A stretch of DNA of 64,000 nucleotides from the NCBI GenBank assembly GCA_014728035.1, contig WJMJ01000096.1:1-64000 (forward strand), written 5' to 3'. A program made the position numbers and the translations under genes. Within the stretch, counting starts at the first letter, position 1. The number at the start of each line of letters is the position of its first letter. This document shows, piece after piece, positions 42,604 through 51,377 of this stretch. The stretch is from Promethearchaeota archaeon (GTDB lineage Archaea > Asgardarchaeota > Thorarchaeia > Thorarchaeales > Thorarchaeaceae). Below the pieces are notes generated by a model. The model was given only the letters and a program-made list of their open reading frames with translations, did no database searches and had not been told where the DNA came from.

Positions 42604-43554
42604 ATGACTGAAGAAGATCTGAATTGGGAATTGATAATAGTTGGCGGTGGTCCAGCAGGAATGACTGCAGCAATATATGGTGCAAGATATGGTTTGAAGA
42701 CCCTTCTTCTTGAAGAGAAAGTGCTTGGAGGTGCTCAAGCTACGAGTCCAGGTATTGAAAACTATCCTGGGTTTACATTCATTGTTGGCATCGACTTGGC
42801 AAGTAAAATGAAAGAACAAGTTAAAAAGTGCGGAGCGAAAATTAGGGAGATTACAGAAGTAAAAAGCATCACTCGGGAAGATGATGAAGGTGACTTTATT
42901 CTTGAAACTCGAAGGGGAAACTATCGTGCTCAAGCAATAGTTTACGCAACGGGAGGTGGGCACAGGAAACTAGGAGTACCTGGTGAAGATGACTTTGAGG
43001 GAAGAGGAGTTTCTTTTTGTGCAACTTGTGATGGGCCACTATTTCGGGAAAAGAAACTGGTAATTGTTGGTGGAGGAAATACCGCAGTGACTGAGGCATT
43101 ATATCTGGAAGAACTCGCTTCGGAGGTATTCCTTGTCCACAGACGAGATGAACTACGAGCTGAACAGGCACTTCAGGACCAGATTTTCAAATCAGATATC
43201 ACCATACTTTGGGACACCATAGTAACTGAATTCAAAGGAGACAATATCCTCAATACGGTAGTTCTTCAAGATGTAAAAACCAAGGAAACTCAAGAATTAG
43301 AAGTTGAAGGAGCTTTTGTAGCGTTGGGTTCTGATCCCGCAAGCGGCCTTGTGAAGCCACTGGGAGTAGAGATGAATGAGGGTGGAGAGATTTATGTCGA
43401 TGCGCATATGGCAACGAATGTTCCAGGACTTTTTGCAGCAGGAGATGTAGTAGAGTCAATGAAACAGATTACAGTTGCGGTTGGCCATGGAGCGATTGCT
43501 GCAGATTCCGCTTATACTTACATCAGAAGAGTCCAACGAGGACCATTAGACTAA
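42604..43554 (+). CDS. trxB: Thioredoxin reductase
   Basis: A flavoprotein that reduces thioredoxin or a related thiol protein. The 316 residues show the FAD-binding GGGPAGMTAAIYGARYG (13-29), the redox disulfide CATC (Cys139, Cys142), the NAD(P)H loop VGGGNTAVTEALYL, and the second FAD block VPGLFAAGDV. The NAD(P)H loop ends in HRRDELRA, the pattern usually linked with NADPH preference. Size and order are those of low-molecular-weight thioredoxin reductases. It is 45 bases downstream of the P-loop NTPase gene. Confidence 0.96.
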   Translation: MTEEDLNWELIIVGGGPAGMTAAIYGARYGLKTLLLEEKVLGGAQATSPGIENYPGFTFIVGIDLASKMKEQVKKCGAKIREITEVKSITREDDEGDFILETRRGNYRAQAIVYATGGGHRKLGVPGEDDFEGRGVSFCATCDGPLFREKKLVIVGGGNTAVTEALYLEELASEVFLVHRRDELRAEQALQDQIFKSDITILWDTIVTEFKGDNILNTVVLQDVKTKETQELEVEGAFVALGSDPASGLVKPLGVEMNEGGEIYVDAHMATNVPGLFAAGDVVESMKQITVAVGHGAIAADSAYTYIRRVQRGPLD

Positions 43555-43681
43555 TCACGAATATAGAGGCAATTGTCTTATGATTGCCTCAAATTCTATT
43601 TCTATACTAAGTTTTTCTCACTCACAGTCAAACTAATAATATAATAACTAAACACAAGTTGTAAAACAGTACAATCTTTGT

Positions 43682-43774
43682 TAAGGGGGAAACGTTAATA
43701 ACCTCGCCACGGTCCGAGGCTCAACGCGTTACGCCAAGAGGCTAAACGACAGGATAATCAATTGGGATGTCCCT
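43682..43774 (+). promoter_or_regulatory. Structured 5' leader of the secreted toroid protein gene
   Basis: About 93 GC-rich bases sit directly before the ATG, in an AT-rich gap with a TATA-like run near 43633-43648. It can form a CCTCG/CGAGG stem (43702-43719) and a CGTT..GCC-AAGA-GGC..AACG stem (43727-43748) with a 2x2 internal loop. A final GGGATGTCCC hairpin overlaps the ribosome-site region. No riboswitch family is recognised. Confidence 0.5.
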
Positions 43775-44959
43775 ATGAAAAAAGGTAAAGCTATTTGCAT
43801 TGCAATCGCATTGGCTCTAGTGACAATGACATTCATGGTTCAACCTACATCAGCAAGTTCAACCAGAAATGAAACTCTACGAGAATACATTGACAGTAGA
43901 TATGACCCAGAAGCTGGAGCTTATGGTTTTGAGGAAGGTAAAGCAACTTGGGTGTCTCCGACATATTCAGCACTAACATTGTTTGAAGCACAAGAACTTC
44001 TTGATGCAAGACCACCAATTATTGATTTGTTCAAGACCAAGAACTTCACCATGAAGGTTCAATGGGACACAGGTAACGAAGATACAGAAGATCGATATGG
44101 TGGATTTGCCAGATATCAGGCAGGTCCTGTAGACATGTTGTCTACATTCCGAGCAATCGACCTTTGGAGAATAATCACTGAACATGAACAACTAATTCCT
44201 AATATCGAAAATATTGATATCAATGGAACCGCAGTCATGGTGTTTCTGAATAAGACTCATAACGCCGATGGTGGTTTTGGTTCAGTTGTTGGAGCATCTT
44301 CTGACATGTTATCAACATACCATGCACTATACATCATGGATTATATCGCAACCAATTATGAGTTATCCATGGAAACATGGCTTGGAAACGAAACCCAGAC
44401 TTACAACTGGATTATGAGCTGTTTTGTCGGAGAAGCTTTTGTTCTCCATCCAGATGCGAGGTCAGCAGGTGTAACACCAACAGCAGCAGCATTGATGGCA
44501 CTGGATATTCTTGATAGATTGTCAGAGCTTGAAACTCAGAGTGTTCAGAATTGGCTATTAGGTAGACAGAGCTTATCTTCTAATGATACATTCATTGGTG
44601 GTTTCCAAGAGGGCGTACTAACAAATGATACGAATCTGAAAAGCACATTTTATGCTCTTCAAGCACTCACAGTTCTTGAGAGTGTATCAAACGTGAATAT
44701 TACCACAGCAAAGGATTTTGTCTTGGATTGTCAAGCTGCAGATGGCAGTTGGGGTCTAACCCCAGGAATAGAAGAAGGAGACTTCAGCTATATTACTTAT
44801 GCAGTCCAGAGCTTAGATATGCTTGAGGCTATGGATGGACTTTATGAAATAGATCCTAATAGTCCAAATTATCCCCTTATTGATTGGAGAATAGCATTGG
44901 TAATCGGAATAGTTGTAGCAGCTGTGGTTGTGGGTGCAGTATCGGTAAAAATGGATTAG
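43775..44959 (+). CDS. Secreted prenyltransferase/squalene-cyclase-like toroid protein
   Basis: The 394-residue protein has a signal peptide (1-28) ending in QPTSASS and several 50-residue alpha/alpha-toroid repeats, each with a GGF or GSWG turn then a helix: GGFARYQ with DMLSTFRAIDLW, GGFGSVVG with DMLSTYHALYIM, GGFQEGVL with STFYALQALTVL, and GSWGLTP with SYITYAVQSLDML. A single membrane helix (about 372-391) anchors it outside. Terpene-cyclase and prenyltransferase families have this fold, but their catalytic Asp motifs are not visible, so an extracellular binding role is more likely. Transcription starts beneath a structured leader. Confidence 0.85.
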   Translation: MKKGKAICIAIALALVTMTFMVQPTSASSTRNETLREYIDSRYDPEAGAYGFEEGKATWVSPTYSALTLFEAQELLDARPPIIDLFKTKNFTMKVQWDTGNEDTEDRYGGFARYQAGPVDMLSTFRAIDLWRIITEHEQLIPNIENIDINGTAVMVFLNKTHNADGGFGSVVGASSDMLSTYHALYIMDYIATNYELSMETWLGNETQTYNWIMSCFVGEAFVLHPDARSAGVTPTAAALMALDILDRLSELETQSVQNWLLGRQSLSSNDTFIGGFQEGVLTNDTNLKSTFYALQALTVLESVSNVNITTAKDFVLDCQAADGSWGLTPGIEEGDFSYITYAVQSLDMLEAMDGLYEIDPNSPNYPLIDWRIALVIGIVVAAVVVGAVSVKMD

Positions 44960-44982
44960 AATTGCAATAGGTTTATCTCCGC

Positions 44983-45018
44983 TTTTTTTCAATTGCACTA
45001 TGGGGGCATTTTGCCCCC
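44983..45018 (+). terminator. T-run and strong hairpin between two genes
   Basis: A TTTTTTT run (44983-44989), the common archaeal terminator signal, follows the toroid gene. A perfect stem GGGGGCA/TGCCCCC with a 3-base loop (45002-45018) comes next. The hairpin ends only a few bases before the GAGGTG ribosome site of the TTG-started gene at 45031, so it may instead control that gene's translation. Confidence 0.55.
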
Positions 45019-45030
45019 TGAGGTGCTCAT

Positions 45031-46608
45031 TTGCCACAGTCACAAGATGATTTGGAAAACATACCACGATATCAGCGCGGATTCGAGTGGTTCACTCATA
45101 TAGTTCAGACAGAAATGAAAGAGCGACCATGGCGTCGTTTGGGTATTTTATCATTTTACGATAAACCATATGCTGACACAGATAGTATATACCTCTCTCC
45201 AAAGCAAGTTATCCTAGCAATGGCAAAAGAGGTTAAGAAAAAAGAAACTGGACTTCTTATTGTTGTTGACGCTCTGGAAAAAGGAGAGATGGGACTGAGT
45301 ACAAAACAAGGATTTGATCAGTTCATGGAAATATTTGATACTGTATTTCCAGATTCTGTGAAATACTACTTTGGCAATAAAGCATCCGATAGGAAATGGC
45401 TTCACGAATATGATCCATTGAAAATTCCTCTAAGTTGGCTAGTAAAACGACCAGATATCTTTGCAGACATTCTATCTGATGCATCCCCAATCGGGGAAGA
45501 TATTGGTCCTGGTGACGCGGCTTTTGAAAATATTGAGGGAATGATAGAAGTTCTTCTAGAAAAACTTGGCCCTCCATCATTAACTGAGGAAGTAATGGGA
45601 AAAATCAAGAGTACAGAAGCGAGTGATTATGCCGGAGAAGCTGTTGGACTCATGACAGTCTTTGTTAGTCCAACAACAGCGGTTTCAAGGGGAGTAAAAT
45701 ATCTTGGAAAATTCATGAGCTTGGTTAAAGATAGAAGAAAAGCAGAAGTAAAGAAAGTATATGAAGAATGGGAGAGTCGAGTCGAAAAAGGGTATTCTAA
45801 AGAAAATCTACTGAAATTCTTCGAGCTTGATGATAAGTACGATGCAGGGTTAGATGAGGCTTTAGCTGATTATAAGACGGTTCTATTAGTTGTAGAAACA
45901 CGAAATTCACTCTATGACTTGTTTTTGCCTTTGGTTCTTCAGCATCTAGTCGAAGAAATAGGATATCTACCTCCAGAGGACCGACCGAAAAGAGAACCAG
46001 GAACTGAAGAAGAAAGTACTAGTGCAGAAACTGAAGAATGGGATACTGATGCACTGACGTATAGTGATATAGAAGAAGTTGATTCTGAACAATTATCGGA
46101 TTTAGATGATGCTCAACTGCCAAAAGTAGATATAGAATTTGAAATCAAGTCGGATATTGATATCACTGATGCGGATTTCGAAGGAAAACCTGAAACGATT
46201 CTATTCCTTGATGCAGCAACACATTTGTCAAAATTTGATAGGTCATTCAAATTTGCACTCGGACTTCCAGATAAATATCCAAATCTTTCAGTTTCTGCAA
46301 GTTTCTACACAGACAAGGAGAAAATTATTGATTCTCTGGAGGAAGGAGTATTAGAATATATGAAAGATAGAGCACTAGTGTTTGACCTTCACCCTGATAT
46401 TTTCGATGATGTTACTGCACGAATGCCAATCACCAGAAAAGCTTGGTTGATGGCACAGCTTCAAGAGATGGAACAACTTAGGTCAGAAGGCGATCTGGCT
46501 GTACTTGAATACTATCCAAGCGAAGATCCTAAATGGAGCTTACGAAAGGTAGCCAAGCCAGAGAGCAAAGTAGTGCGAGAGATTAGATCTTGGTTTAGGA
46601 GAGGATAA
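45031..46608 (+). CDS. Unknown protein with acidic linker
   Basis: The family is not recognised. The 525-residue protein starts at a TTG with a GAGGTG site 5 bases upstream. The first 300 residues are mixed alpha/beta, with LLIVVDALEKGEMGLS and a GVKYLGKFMSLVKDRRKAEVKK helix. Residues about 330-365 form an acidic, disordered linker. The C-terminal domain (about 370-525) has FLDAATHLSKFDRSF and ends with basic SWFRRG. No signal peptide or membrane helix is clear. A hairpin lies just upstream of its start. Confidence 0.75.
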   Translation: MPQSQDDLENIPRYQRGFEWFTHIVQTEMKERPWRRLGILSFYDKPYADTDSIYLSPKQVILAMAKEVKKKETGLLIVVDALEKGEMGLSTKQGFDQFMEIFDTVFPDSVKYYFGNKASDRKWLHEYDPLKIPLSWLVKRPDIFADILSDASPIGEDIGPGDAAFENIEGMIEVLLEKLGPPSLTEEVMGKIKSTEASDYAGEAVGLMTVFVSPTTAVSRGVKYLGKFMSLVKDRRKAEVKKVYEEWESRVEKGYSKENLLKFFELDDKYDAGLDEALADYKTVLLVVETRNSLYDLFLPLVLQHLVEEIGYLPPEDRPKREPGTEEESTSAETEEWDTDALTYSDIEEVDSEQLSDLDDAQLPKVDIEFEIKSDIDITDADFEGKPETILFLDAATHLSKFDRSFKFALGLPDKYPNLSVSASFYTDKEKIIDSLEEGVLEYMKDRALVFDLHPDIFDDVTARMPITRKAWLMAQLQEMEQLRSEGDLAVLEYYPSEDPKWSLRKVAKPESKVVREIRSWFRRG

Positions 46609-46707
46609 CATTATGATAAGTAACAATAAAAGAGAGGAATGCGACCATCCCACAAGAAATATAATCTAATTTCTCTCAATCAGACCTAGTTCGGAGGCAT
46701 TATTGAT

Positions 46708-47124
46708 TTGAGCAAGAAAGATATGACTCAGGCAAGAGTTCTAAAAATAACCAAAGGAAACGAAGTTACATTACCCGCAGATTTTGTAGAGGGTATTGGT
46801 ACATCTTATGGCCTTGCAATTCTTATTATGAAAGATAAGAGCGTAAAGCTTTACCCAGTTGATGAATCAGAGGTATATTACCTCAAACTGGAAATTGAAA
46901 AGCTAAGTAAAAGTTTCCTTGAGGAATTAACCAACATCTTCGAAGGAGCGGGATTAGAAGATGTGCTATTTACAAGTGGTATTTGTCAGGCAGAAAATCA
47001 GTGTTACTACGAGTGTTATTTCACTCCTCAACAGCTTCGAATTTCACGAGAAGAAATGGAACAAGGACTGAAAGGAATTACAGGTGTACAAAAAGTAATC
47101 TTGAATGACGTTCCCGTTTCATAA
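46708..47124 (+). CDS. AbrB-like N-terminal domain protein, possible regulator
   Basis: The 138-residue protein begins at TTG 46708 with GGAGG 10 bases before it. Residues 8-52 read like an AbrB/SpoVT swapped-hairpin DNA-binding element (RVLKITKGNEVTLPADFVEGIG, then LAILIMKDKSVKLYPVD). Residues 55-138 form an ACT-like alpha/beta domain with three Cys (GICQAENQCYYEC). A DNA-binding regulator with a ligand- or metal-sensing domain is inferred; the AbrB match is by pattern only. It precedes the asparagine-synthetase-like gene by 83 bases. Confidence 0.65.
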   Translation: MSKKDMTQARVLKITKGNEVTLPADFVEGIGTSYGLAILIMKDKSVKLYPVDESEVYYLKLEIEKLSKSFLEELTNIFEGAGLEDVLFTSGICQAENQCYYECYFTPQQLRISREEMEQGLKGITGVQKVILNDVPVS

Positions 47125-47207
47125 CCATCTTGTCAAATCATGCATTAGCAAATGAACCAAAGGAATACTGTACCATTTCCTAGGTTTCCTTGGAGTATAT
47201 TCTAAAA

Positions 47208-48686
47208 ATGATCAAGTTTTTGGGACTAATTGCTATTGAGAGGGAATATTCAAGCTCAATTCTACAAAACTTGACTCATAAACTCCAAGGTATGTCAAAT
47301 ATCACTAATGAAGCGAGACATGAAGAAAGTATGTTAGTCTCAGTCTTTTCAAACGGTCATTTCGACCATTCAAATGAGGATTCAATCCGAATATTATGGG
47401 GAATCTACCGTAGTGAACAATGTGATGATGTCATCTCTCCATCATCTGGAAGTGATTTTGGAATTCAAATAATCAAAAATCATCCTGAAATACTACTACT
47501 GGATTATCACCATTCAAGATTTCAAATGGTGCGTGGTCACTACTCGATGATTCCTTGCTATTATATGCTAGAAGGAAACCAATTATTTTTCTCAAGCGAA
47601 AAAAAAGCTCTATGGAAAATATCAGACAAAAAAATTGAATCACTACAGCCTGGTGAAAGAATCCACCTAACAAAAGAAAAAGGCTTTCAAAAAGAAAGAG
47701 CAGTTCAGAGGAAGAAACCGGCCTTAGTAAAATCACGTAGCTATGATGAAACAATTTCACTATTAGGTAAACTGCTGAAAAAATCATTTCGAACGATTCA
47801 CCCCAAACAGAGAGTTGGAGTGATGCTATCAGGGGGTGTTGACAGCTCCCTAGCTGCATTCATCACAAAAGAACATGGAGAAGATGTTATTGCTATATCA
47901 ACATCTGCTGAAAATGCAAGAGACCTCGATGCCTCAAAATCAGCTGCAAACGTTCTTGAAATCGATCAAGAAATTGTCCATTTCGACCTGAAAAGAATTT
48001 GGAATATTCTACCTCGCGTTATCCATGCCATCGAAACATCAAACAGATTAGATGTGGAAATTGCAATTCCATTTTATCTTGTTGCTGAAAGAGCTGCAGA
48101 ACTAGAAATCCCTCTGCTCATCTCTGGGCAAGGACCTGATGAACTCTTCGCAGGTTATGCAAAACATGAAAGGTTTGTTTCAGAAGGCTATTTGATGGAT
48201 TTGCCAGAACAGCTATGGCAAGAAGTATCAATAACACACGAAGCGAATATTGAACGCGACCAAAAGGTGATAGGATATTATGATGTTGGTTCCTTCTTTC
48301 CTTTTCTGTATCCGCCTTTTGTTGAGGAGTCATTAAAAGTACCACCAGAATGGAAAGTGGATTTGAAAAGGGTTCCACCTAGAAAGATAATATTCAGAGA
48401 TTTAGCTCGCGTCATGGGATTACCCGATCAATTAGCTAGTAGACCAAAAAAAGCTACTCAGTTTAGTTCTGGTTCTCACAAATTGCTACTTAAAGTGATA
48501 AAGAAAAATATTCGTGACAAATCTATCACAAATCGAGAAGTGCAGCAAAATATGCAGCTCTTTTTAGACCATATAGCGGAGAGAGTGGGAATACGTACTT
48601 CAATAAATGAAAGTGATGTTGGAGGAGTAGAATGGATACCTTCAATGATTGACCAATTAGACTTGGCCACCCGCGATAATTGGTAA
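47208..48686 (+). CDS. Asparagine-synthetase-like protein with degenerate glutaminase domain
   Basis: The synthetase domain (about 200-470) has the ATP pyrophosphatase loop MLSGGVDSS (208-214 region) and the SGQGPDELFAGY block, so ATP-dependent amide formation is likely. The N-terminal class II glutaminase domain is present in outline (RGHYSMIPCYYM, a FFSSEKKALW block) but lacks the N-terminal catalytic Cys: the family MCGI start is MIKFLGLIAI here. It should therefore not use glutamine, or should use another amine source. ATG 47208 is chosen over TTG 47190. Its last 30 bases overlap the convergent MoaD/ThiS-like gene. Substrate unknown; the whole protein is 492 residues. Confidence 0.85.
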   Translation: MIKFLGLIAIEREYSSSILQNLTHKLQGMSNITNEARHEESMLVSVFSNGHFDHSNEDSIRILWGIYRSEQCDDVISPSSGSDFGIQIIKNHPEILLLDYHHSRFQMVRGHYSMIPCYYMLEGNQLFFSSEKKALWKISDKKIESLQPGERIHLTKEKGFQKERAVQRKKPALVKSRSYDETISLLGKLLKKSFRTIHPKQRVGVMLSGGVDSSLAAFITKEHGEDVIAISTSAENARDLDASKSAANVLEIDQEIVHFDLKRIWNILPRVIHAIETSNRLDVEIAIPFYLVAERAAELEIPLLISGQGPDELFAGYAKHERFVSEGYLMDLPEQLWQEVSITHEANIERDQKVIGYYDVGSFFPFLYPPFVEESLKVPPEWKVDLKRVPPRKIIFRDLARVMGLPDQLASRPKKATQFSSGSHKLLLKVIKKNIRDKSITNREVQQNMQLFLDHIAERVGIRTSINESDVGGVEWIPSMIDQLDLATRDNW

Positions 48687-48869
48687 TACTACTACTTTAT
48701 CATCTTCGTTAAGTTCAGTTTCCAAATCAGCTTTCTTTCCTTCGACAAGCACAACGTGTGTATCAGATAGTTTCAATTCTGCGAGAAGATCGGATACTGT
48801 TATCGTCTTTGTGACTGTAATGGTCTTAGCGCCTGCTTTTTCAAGTGCTCTTGACAGGATAATCACCAA
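48657..48869 (-). CDS. MoaD/ThiS-type ubiquitin-like beta-grasp protein
   Basis: The 70-residue protein has the beta-grasp order: strand (MVIILSRAL), strand (TITVTKTI), helix (SDLLAELKLS), strand (HVVLVEGKKA), and closing strand VVVLPIIAGG. Sulfur carriers and protein modifiers of this family normally end in GG; here two more residues (Gln-Val) follow, so either trimming is required or the protein is a variant. Archaeal relatives act in molybdopterin and thiamin synthesis, tRNA thiolation or protein modification (SAMP). It is convergent with the asparagine-synthetase-like gene, overlapping by 30 bases. Confidence 0.85.
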   Translation of the reverse strand: MVIILSRALEKAGAKTITVTKTITVSDLLAELKLSDTHVVLVEGKKADLETELNEDDKVVVLPIIAGGQV

Positions 48870-49154
48870 TCACTCTTAGGAGAAATTTCCTTATAGAGTT
48901 ACGCTAGTTGGCTATTAATTTCTGAGGCAATTGTCGAAATAACATTAGACAAAAGCCCATGCTGAAACATTAGGAATAAATAGGACCGAAAAAACAATGT
49001 CGTCAACAGGCTAAGCTGTTAGTATCATTTCGTAAAGAGTCGTTTTTTCTCTTTGGAACAGACGACAACCTTCATAAGAAGCTCTTAGCGGCTCAGTAGA
49101 CGAGTGTCGAATCCCATTTCGGCATATATCGAATTAAACGAGGAGATAATAGCC

Positions 49155-50198
49155 ATGGTTGGCATTATAGGCTATGGAGTATACATACCTAGATATCGAA
49201 TAAAAACTGAAGATATTGCAGCTGTTTGGGGAGATGATGGTCCCCAGATGGCAAGTGGACTCGGTGTTTTTGAAAAATCTGTACCGGGCCCTGATGAAGA
49301 TGTAGCGACCATTTCAGTAGAGGCCGCTCGAAACGCAATCAAATATGCAAAAATCGATCCGAAAGATATTGGTGCTGTTTATGTCGGATCTGAATCACAC
49401 CCCTATGCGGTGAAACCAACAGGCACCATCGTAGCGGAAGCAATTGGTTGCACTCCCTATATGACTGCGGCTGATTACGAATTTGCTTGCAAAGCAGGAA
49501 CTGCAGCAATTCAGACTTCTATGGGTCTGACAAAATCTAAAATGATTAAGATTGGACTGGCTATTGGTACAGACACAGCACAGGGAAGACCAGGTGATGC
49601 ATTAGAATATTCAGCAGCAGCTGGAGGTGTTGCAGTATTAATTGGAGAGAAGAATCCTGTAGCTACTATTGAAGATACCCTCTCATTCACCACGGATACA
49701 CCAGATTTCTGGCGTAGAGAGGGAGAAGACTTCCCCAGCCATGGTGCAAGATTCACTGGTGAGCCAGCTTATTTCAGACATGTTGGAGAAGCTGCAAAAG
49801 CAATGCTGAAGAAAACAGACACCACAATTGAGGACTATGATTATTTTGTATTCCATATGCCAAATGGAAAGTTTCCAGTAAAACTTGGCAAATCATTGAA
49901 AGTACCTAAAGAGAAGCTAGAAGATAGTCTTGTTGTACGACAAATTGGTAATACCTATTCAGGCTCTGCAATGATGGGAATGGCAAGGATTCTGGACATA
50001 GCAAAACCAGGAGATAAAATCTTCATGGTTTCCTATGGTTCAGGAGCTGGTAGTGACGCATTTGTGTTGACAGTTGAAGAAGAGATTTTGAAACATCGAG
50101 GAGAAGTGCCTACTGTCGATGATTACATTGAGAGAAAGACCTACGTGAGTTATGCGGTCTATGCTAAATATCGACGAAAAATTAAGGCACTTGGTTAA
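49155..50198 (+). CDS. hmgS: Hydroxymethylglutaryl-CoA synthase
   Basis: It makes HMG-CoA from acetoacetyl-CoA and acetyl-CoA for mevalonate and the archaeal lipids. The 347-residue protein starts at the ATG with GAGGAG 8 bases upstream; the frame is open further but that part is not family sequence. The first strand [16 protein letters not shown], catalytic Glu80 ([11 protein letters not shown]), Cys112 ([11 protein letters not shown]) and His in FHMPNGK match archaeal enzymes. It starts an operon with thiolase and the DUF35 protein (14 and 4 bases between genes), the set known to form an HMGS/thiolase/DUF35 complex in archaea. Confidence 0.97.
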   Translation: MVGIIGYGVYIPRYRIKTEDIAAVWGDDGPQMASGLGVFEKSVPGPDEDVATISVEAARNAIKYAKIDPKDIGAVYVGSESHPYAVKPTGTIVAEAIGCTPYMTAADYEFACKAGTAAIQTSMGLTKSKMIKIGLAIGTDTAQGRPGDALEYSAAAGGVAVLIGEKNPVATIEDTLSFTTDTPDFWRREGEDFPSHGARFTGEPAYFRHVGEAAKAMLKKTDTTIEDYDYFVFHMPNGKFPVKLGKSLKVPKEKLEDSLVVRQIGNTYSGSAMMGMARILDIAKPGDKIFMVSYGSGAGSDAFVLTVEEEILKHRGEVPTVDDYIERKTYVSYAVYAKYRRKIKALG

Positions 50199-50212
50199 AG
50201 GGAGGGAATAAC

Positions 50213-51373
50213 ATGAGTAGAAAAGTTGCAATTATTGGAGTCGGAATGAGTACCTTTGGAGAACTCTGGGATAAGAGTCTTAGAGATATAACTCTGGAGG
50301 CAGGAATGTATTCAATCTTTGATGCCGAAATAAGTGGGTCAGAGATTGATGCATTGATTATTGGAAATATGAGTGCAGGTAGATTTACTGGCCAGGAACA
50401 CCTTGGTGCGTTAGCTGCTGATATGGGAGGGCTCGGGAATATTCCAGCCTATAGTGTTGAAGCAGCATGTGCTAGTGGTGGAGCTGCAGTGCGACACGCA
50501 TACATGGCAATCAAATCTGGAGAACATGATGCAATGATGGTTCTAGGATGTGAGAAGATGTCTGATGTAAATCAGACTGAAGCCATGAAGACCATCAGTG
50601 TTGCCAGCGATTGGGAATGGGAAGGCCTATTTGGAGCAACATTTCCAGCCTTATACGCATTCATTGCTAGAAGACACATGAAAGAATATGGTACTACCGA
50701 GGAAATGCTAGCACAAGTAGCGGTAAAGAATCATGCAAATGCAGCACATAATCCTTGGGCGCAATTCCAGAGAGCCGTGCCTATCGAATTTGTTATGGGA
50801 TCAGGTATGCTTGCGGACCCCATTAGAGTGCTTCACTCATCGCCAATAAGTGATGGAGCTGCAGGATTGATAATGTGTGATGCGAAGATTGCAAAGAAGT
50901 ACACTGATACCCCGATCTATATAGAAGCTTCAACTCAGAGTAGTGACACATTAGCTCTTCATGACCGAAGAGACATTTGTACTGCTGATTCAGTAGTACA
51001 TTCTTCGAGAGCCGCATTGAAGAAAGCTGATTTGACAGTGAATGACATTGACGTATTCGAACTTCATGATAGCTTCACTATAAGTGAAATCACACTCACT
51101 GAAGATGTAGGTATTGTGGAGAAAGGACAGGGGGGACAAGCTCTGATGGATGGTCTAACTGAGATTGGTGGGAAATACCCAGTAAACACCTCAGGCGGAC
51201 TGAAAGCACGAGGTCATCCCATTGGAGCGACTGGAGTCGCACAAGTCGTTGAACTAGCCCTTCAGCTAAGAGGCGATTGTGAGGGAAGACAAGTCGATGG
51301 AGCTGAAAAAGGTCTAGCTGTCAATATCGGCGGAACTGGAGCAACATCAATAGTACACATACTAGGGAGGTAA
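50213..51373 (+). CDS. Acetyl-CoA C-acetyltransferase (archaeal thiolase)
   Basis: It condenses two acetyl-CoA to acetoacetyl-CoA, the substrate of HMG-CoA synthase. The 386 residues have the nucleophile in EAACASGGAAV (Cys86), the HDSFTISEI block with a catalytic His, and the GGLKARGHPIGATG motif with the second catalytic His near residue 335. The normal GHP layout is intact. It lies between HMGS and the DUF35 gene; the three together channel acetoacetyl-CoA in known archaeal complexes. Confidence 0.96.
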   Translation: MSRKVAIIGVGMSTFGELWDKSLRDITLEAGMYSIFDAEISGSEIDALIIGNMSAGRFTGQEHLGALAADMGGLGNIPAYSVEAACASGGAAVRHAYMAIKSGEHDAMMVLGCEKMSDVNQTEAMKTISVASDWEWEGLFGATFPALYAFIARRHMKEYGTTEEMLAQVAVKNHANAAHNPWAQFQRAVPIEFVMGSGMLADPIRVLHSSPISDGAAGLIMCDAKIAKKYTDTPIYIEASTQSSDTLALHDRRDICTADSVVHSSRAALKKADLTVNDIDVFELHDSFTISEITLTEDVGIVEKGQGGQALMDGLTEIGGKYPVNTSGGLKARGHPIGATGVAQVVELALQLRGDCEGRQVDGAEKGLAVNIGGTGATSIVHILGR

Positions 51374-51377
51374 GAAA

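Noticed and set aside
43702-43748. Cobalamin-type riboswitch in the toroid protein leader
   Set aside because: A GCCAC-like string is present, but the rest of the B12-box and core pairing is not, and archaea rarely carry this class.
49090-49130. tRNA-like GTCGAATCC sequence upstream of HMG-CoA synthase
   Set aside because: It resembles a T-loop, but the flanking T-stem does not pair and no D-arm, anticodon arm or acceptor stem can be formed.
49104-49154. Extended start of HMG-CoA synthase
   Set aside because: The upstream residues do not belong to the family and the ATG at 49155 has a good GAGGAG site.
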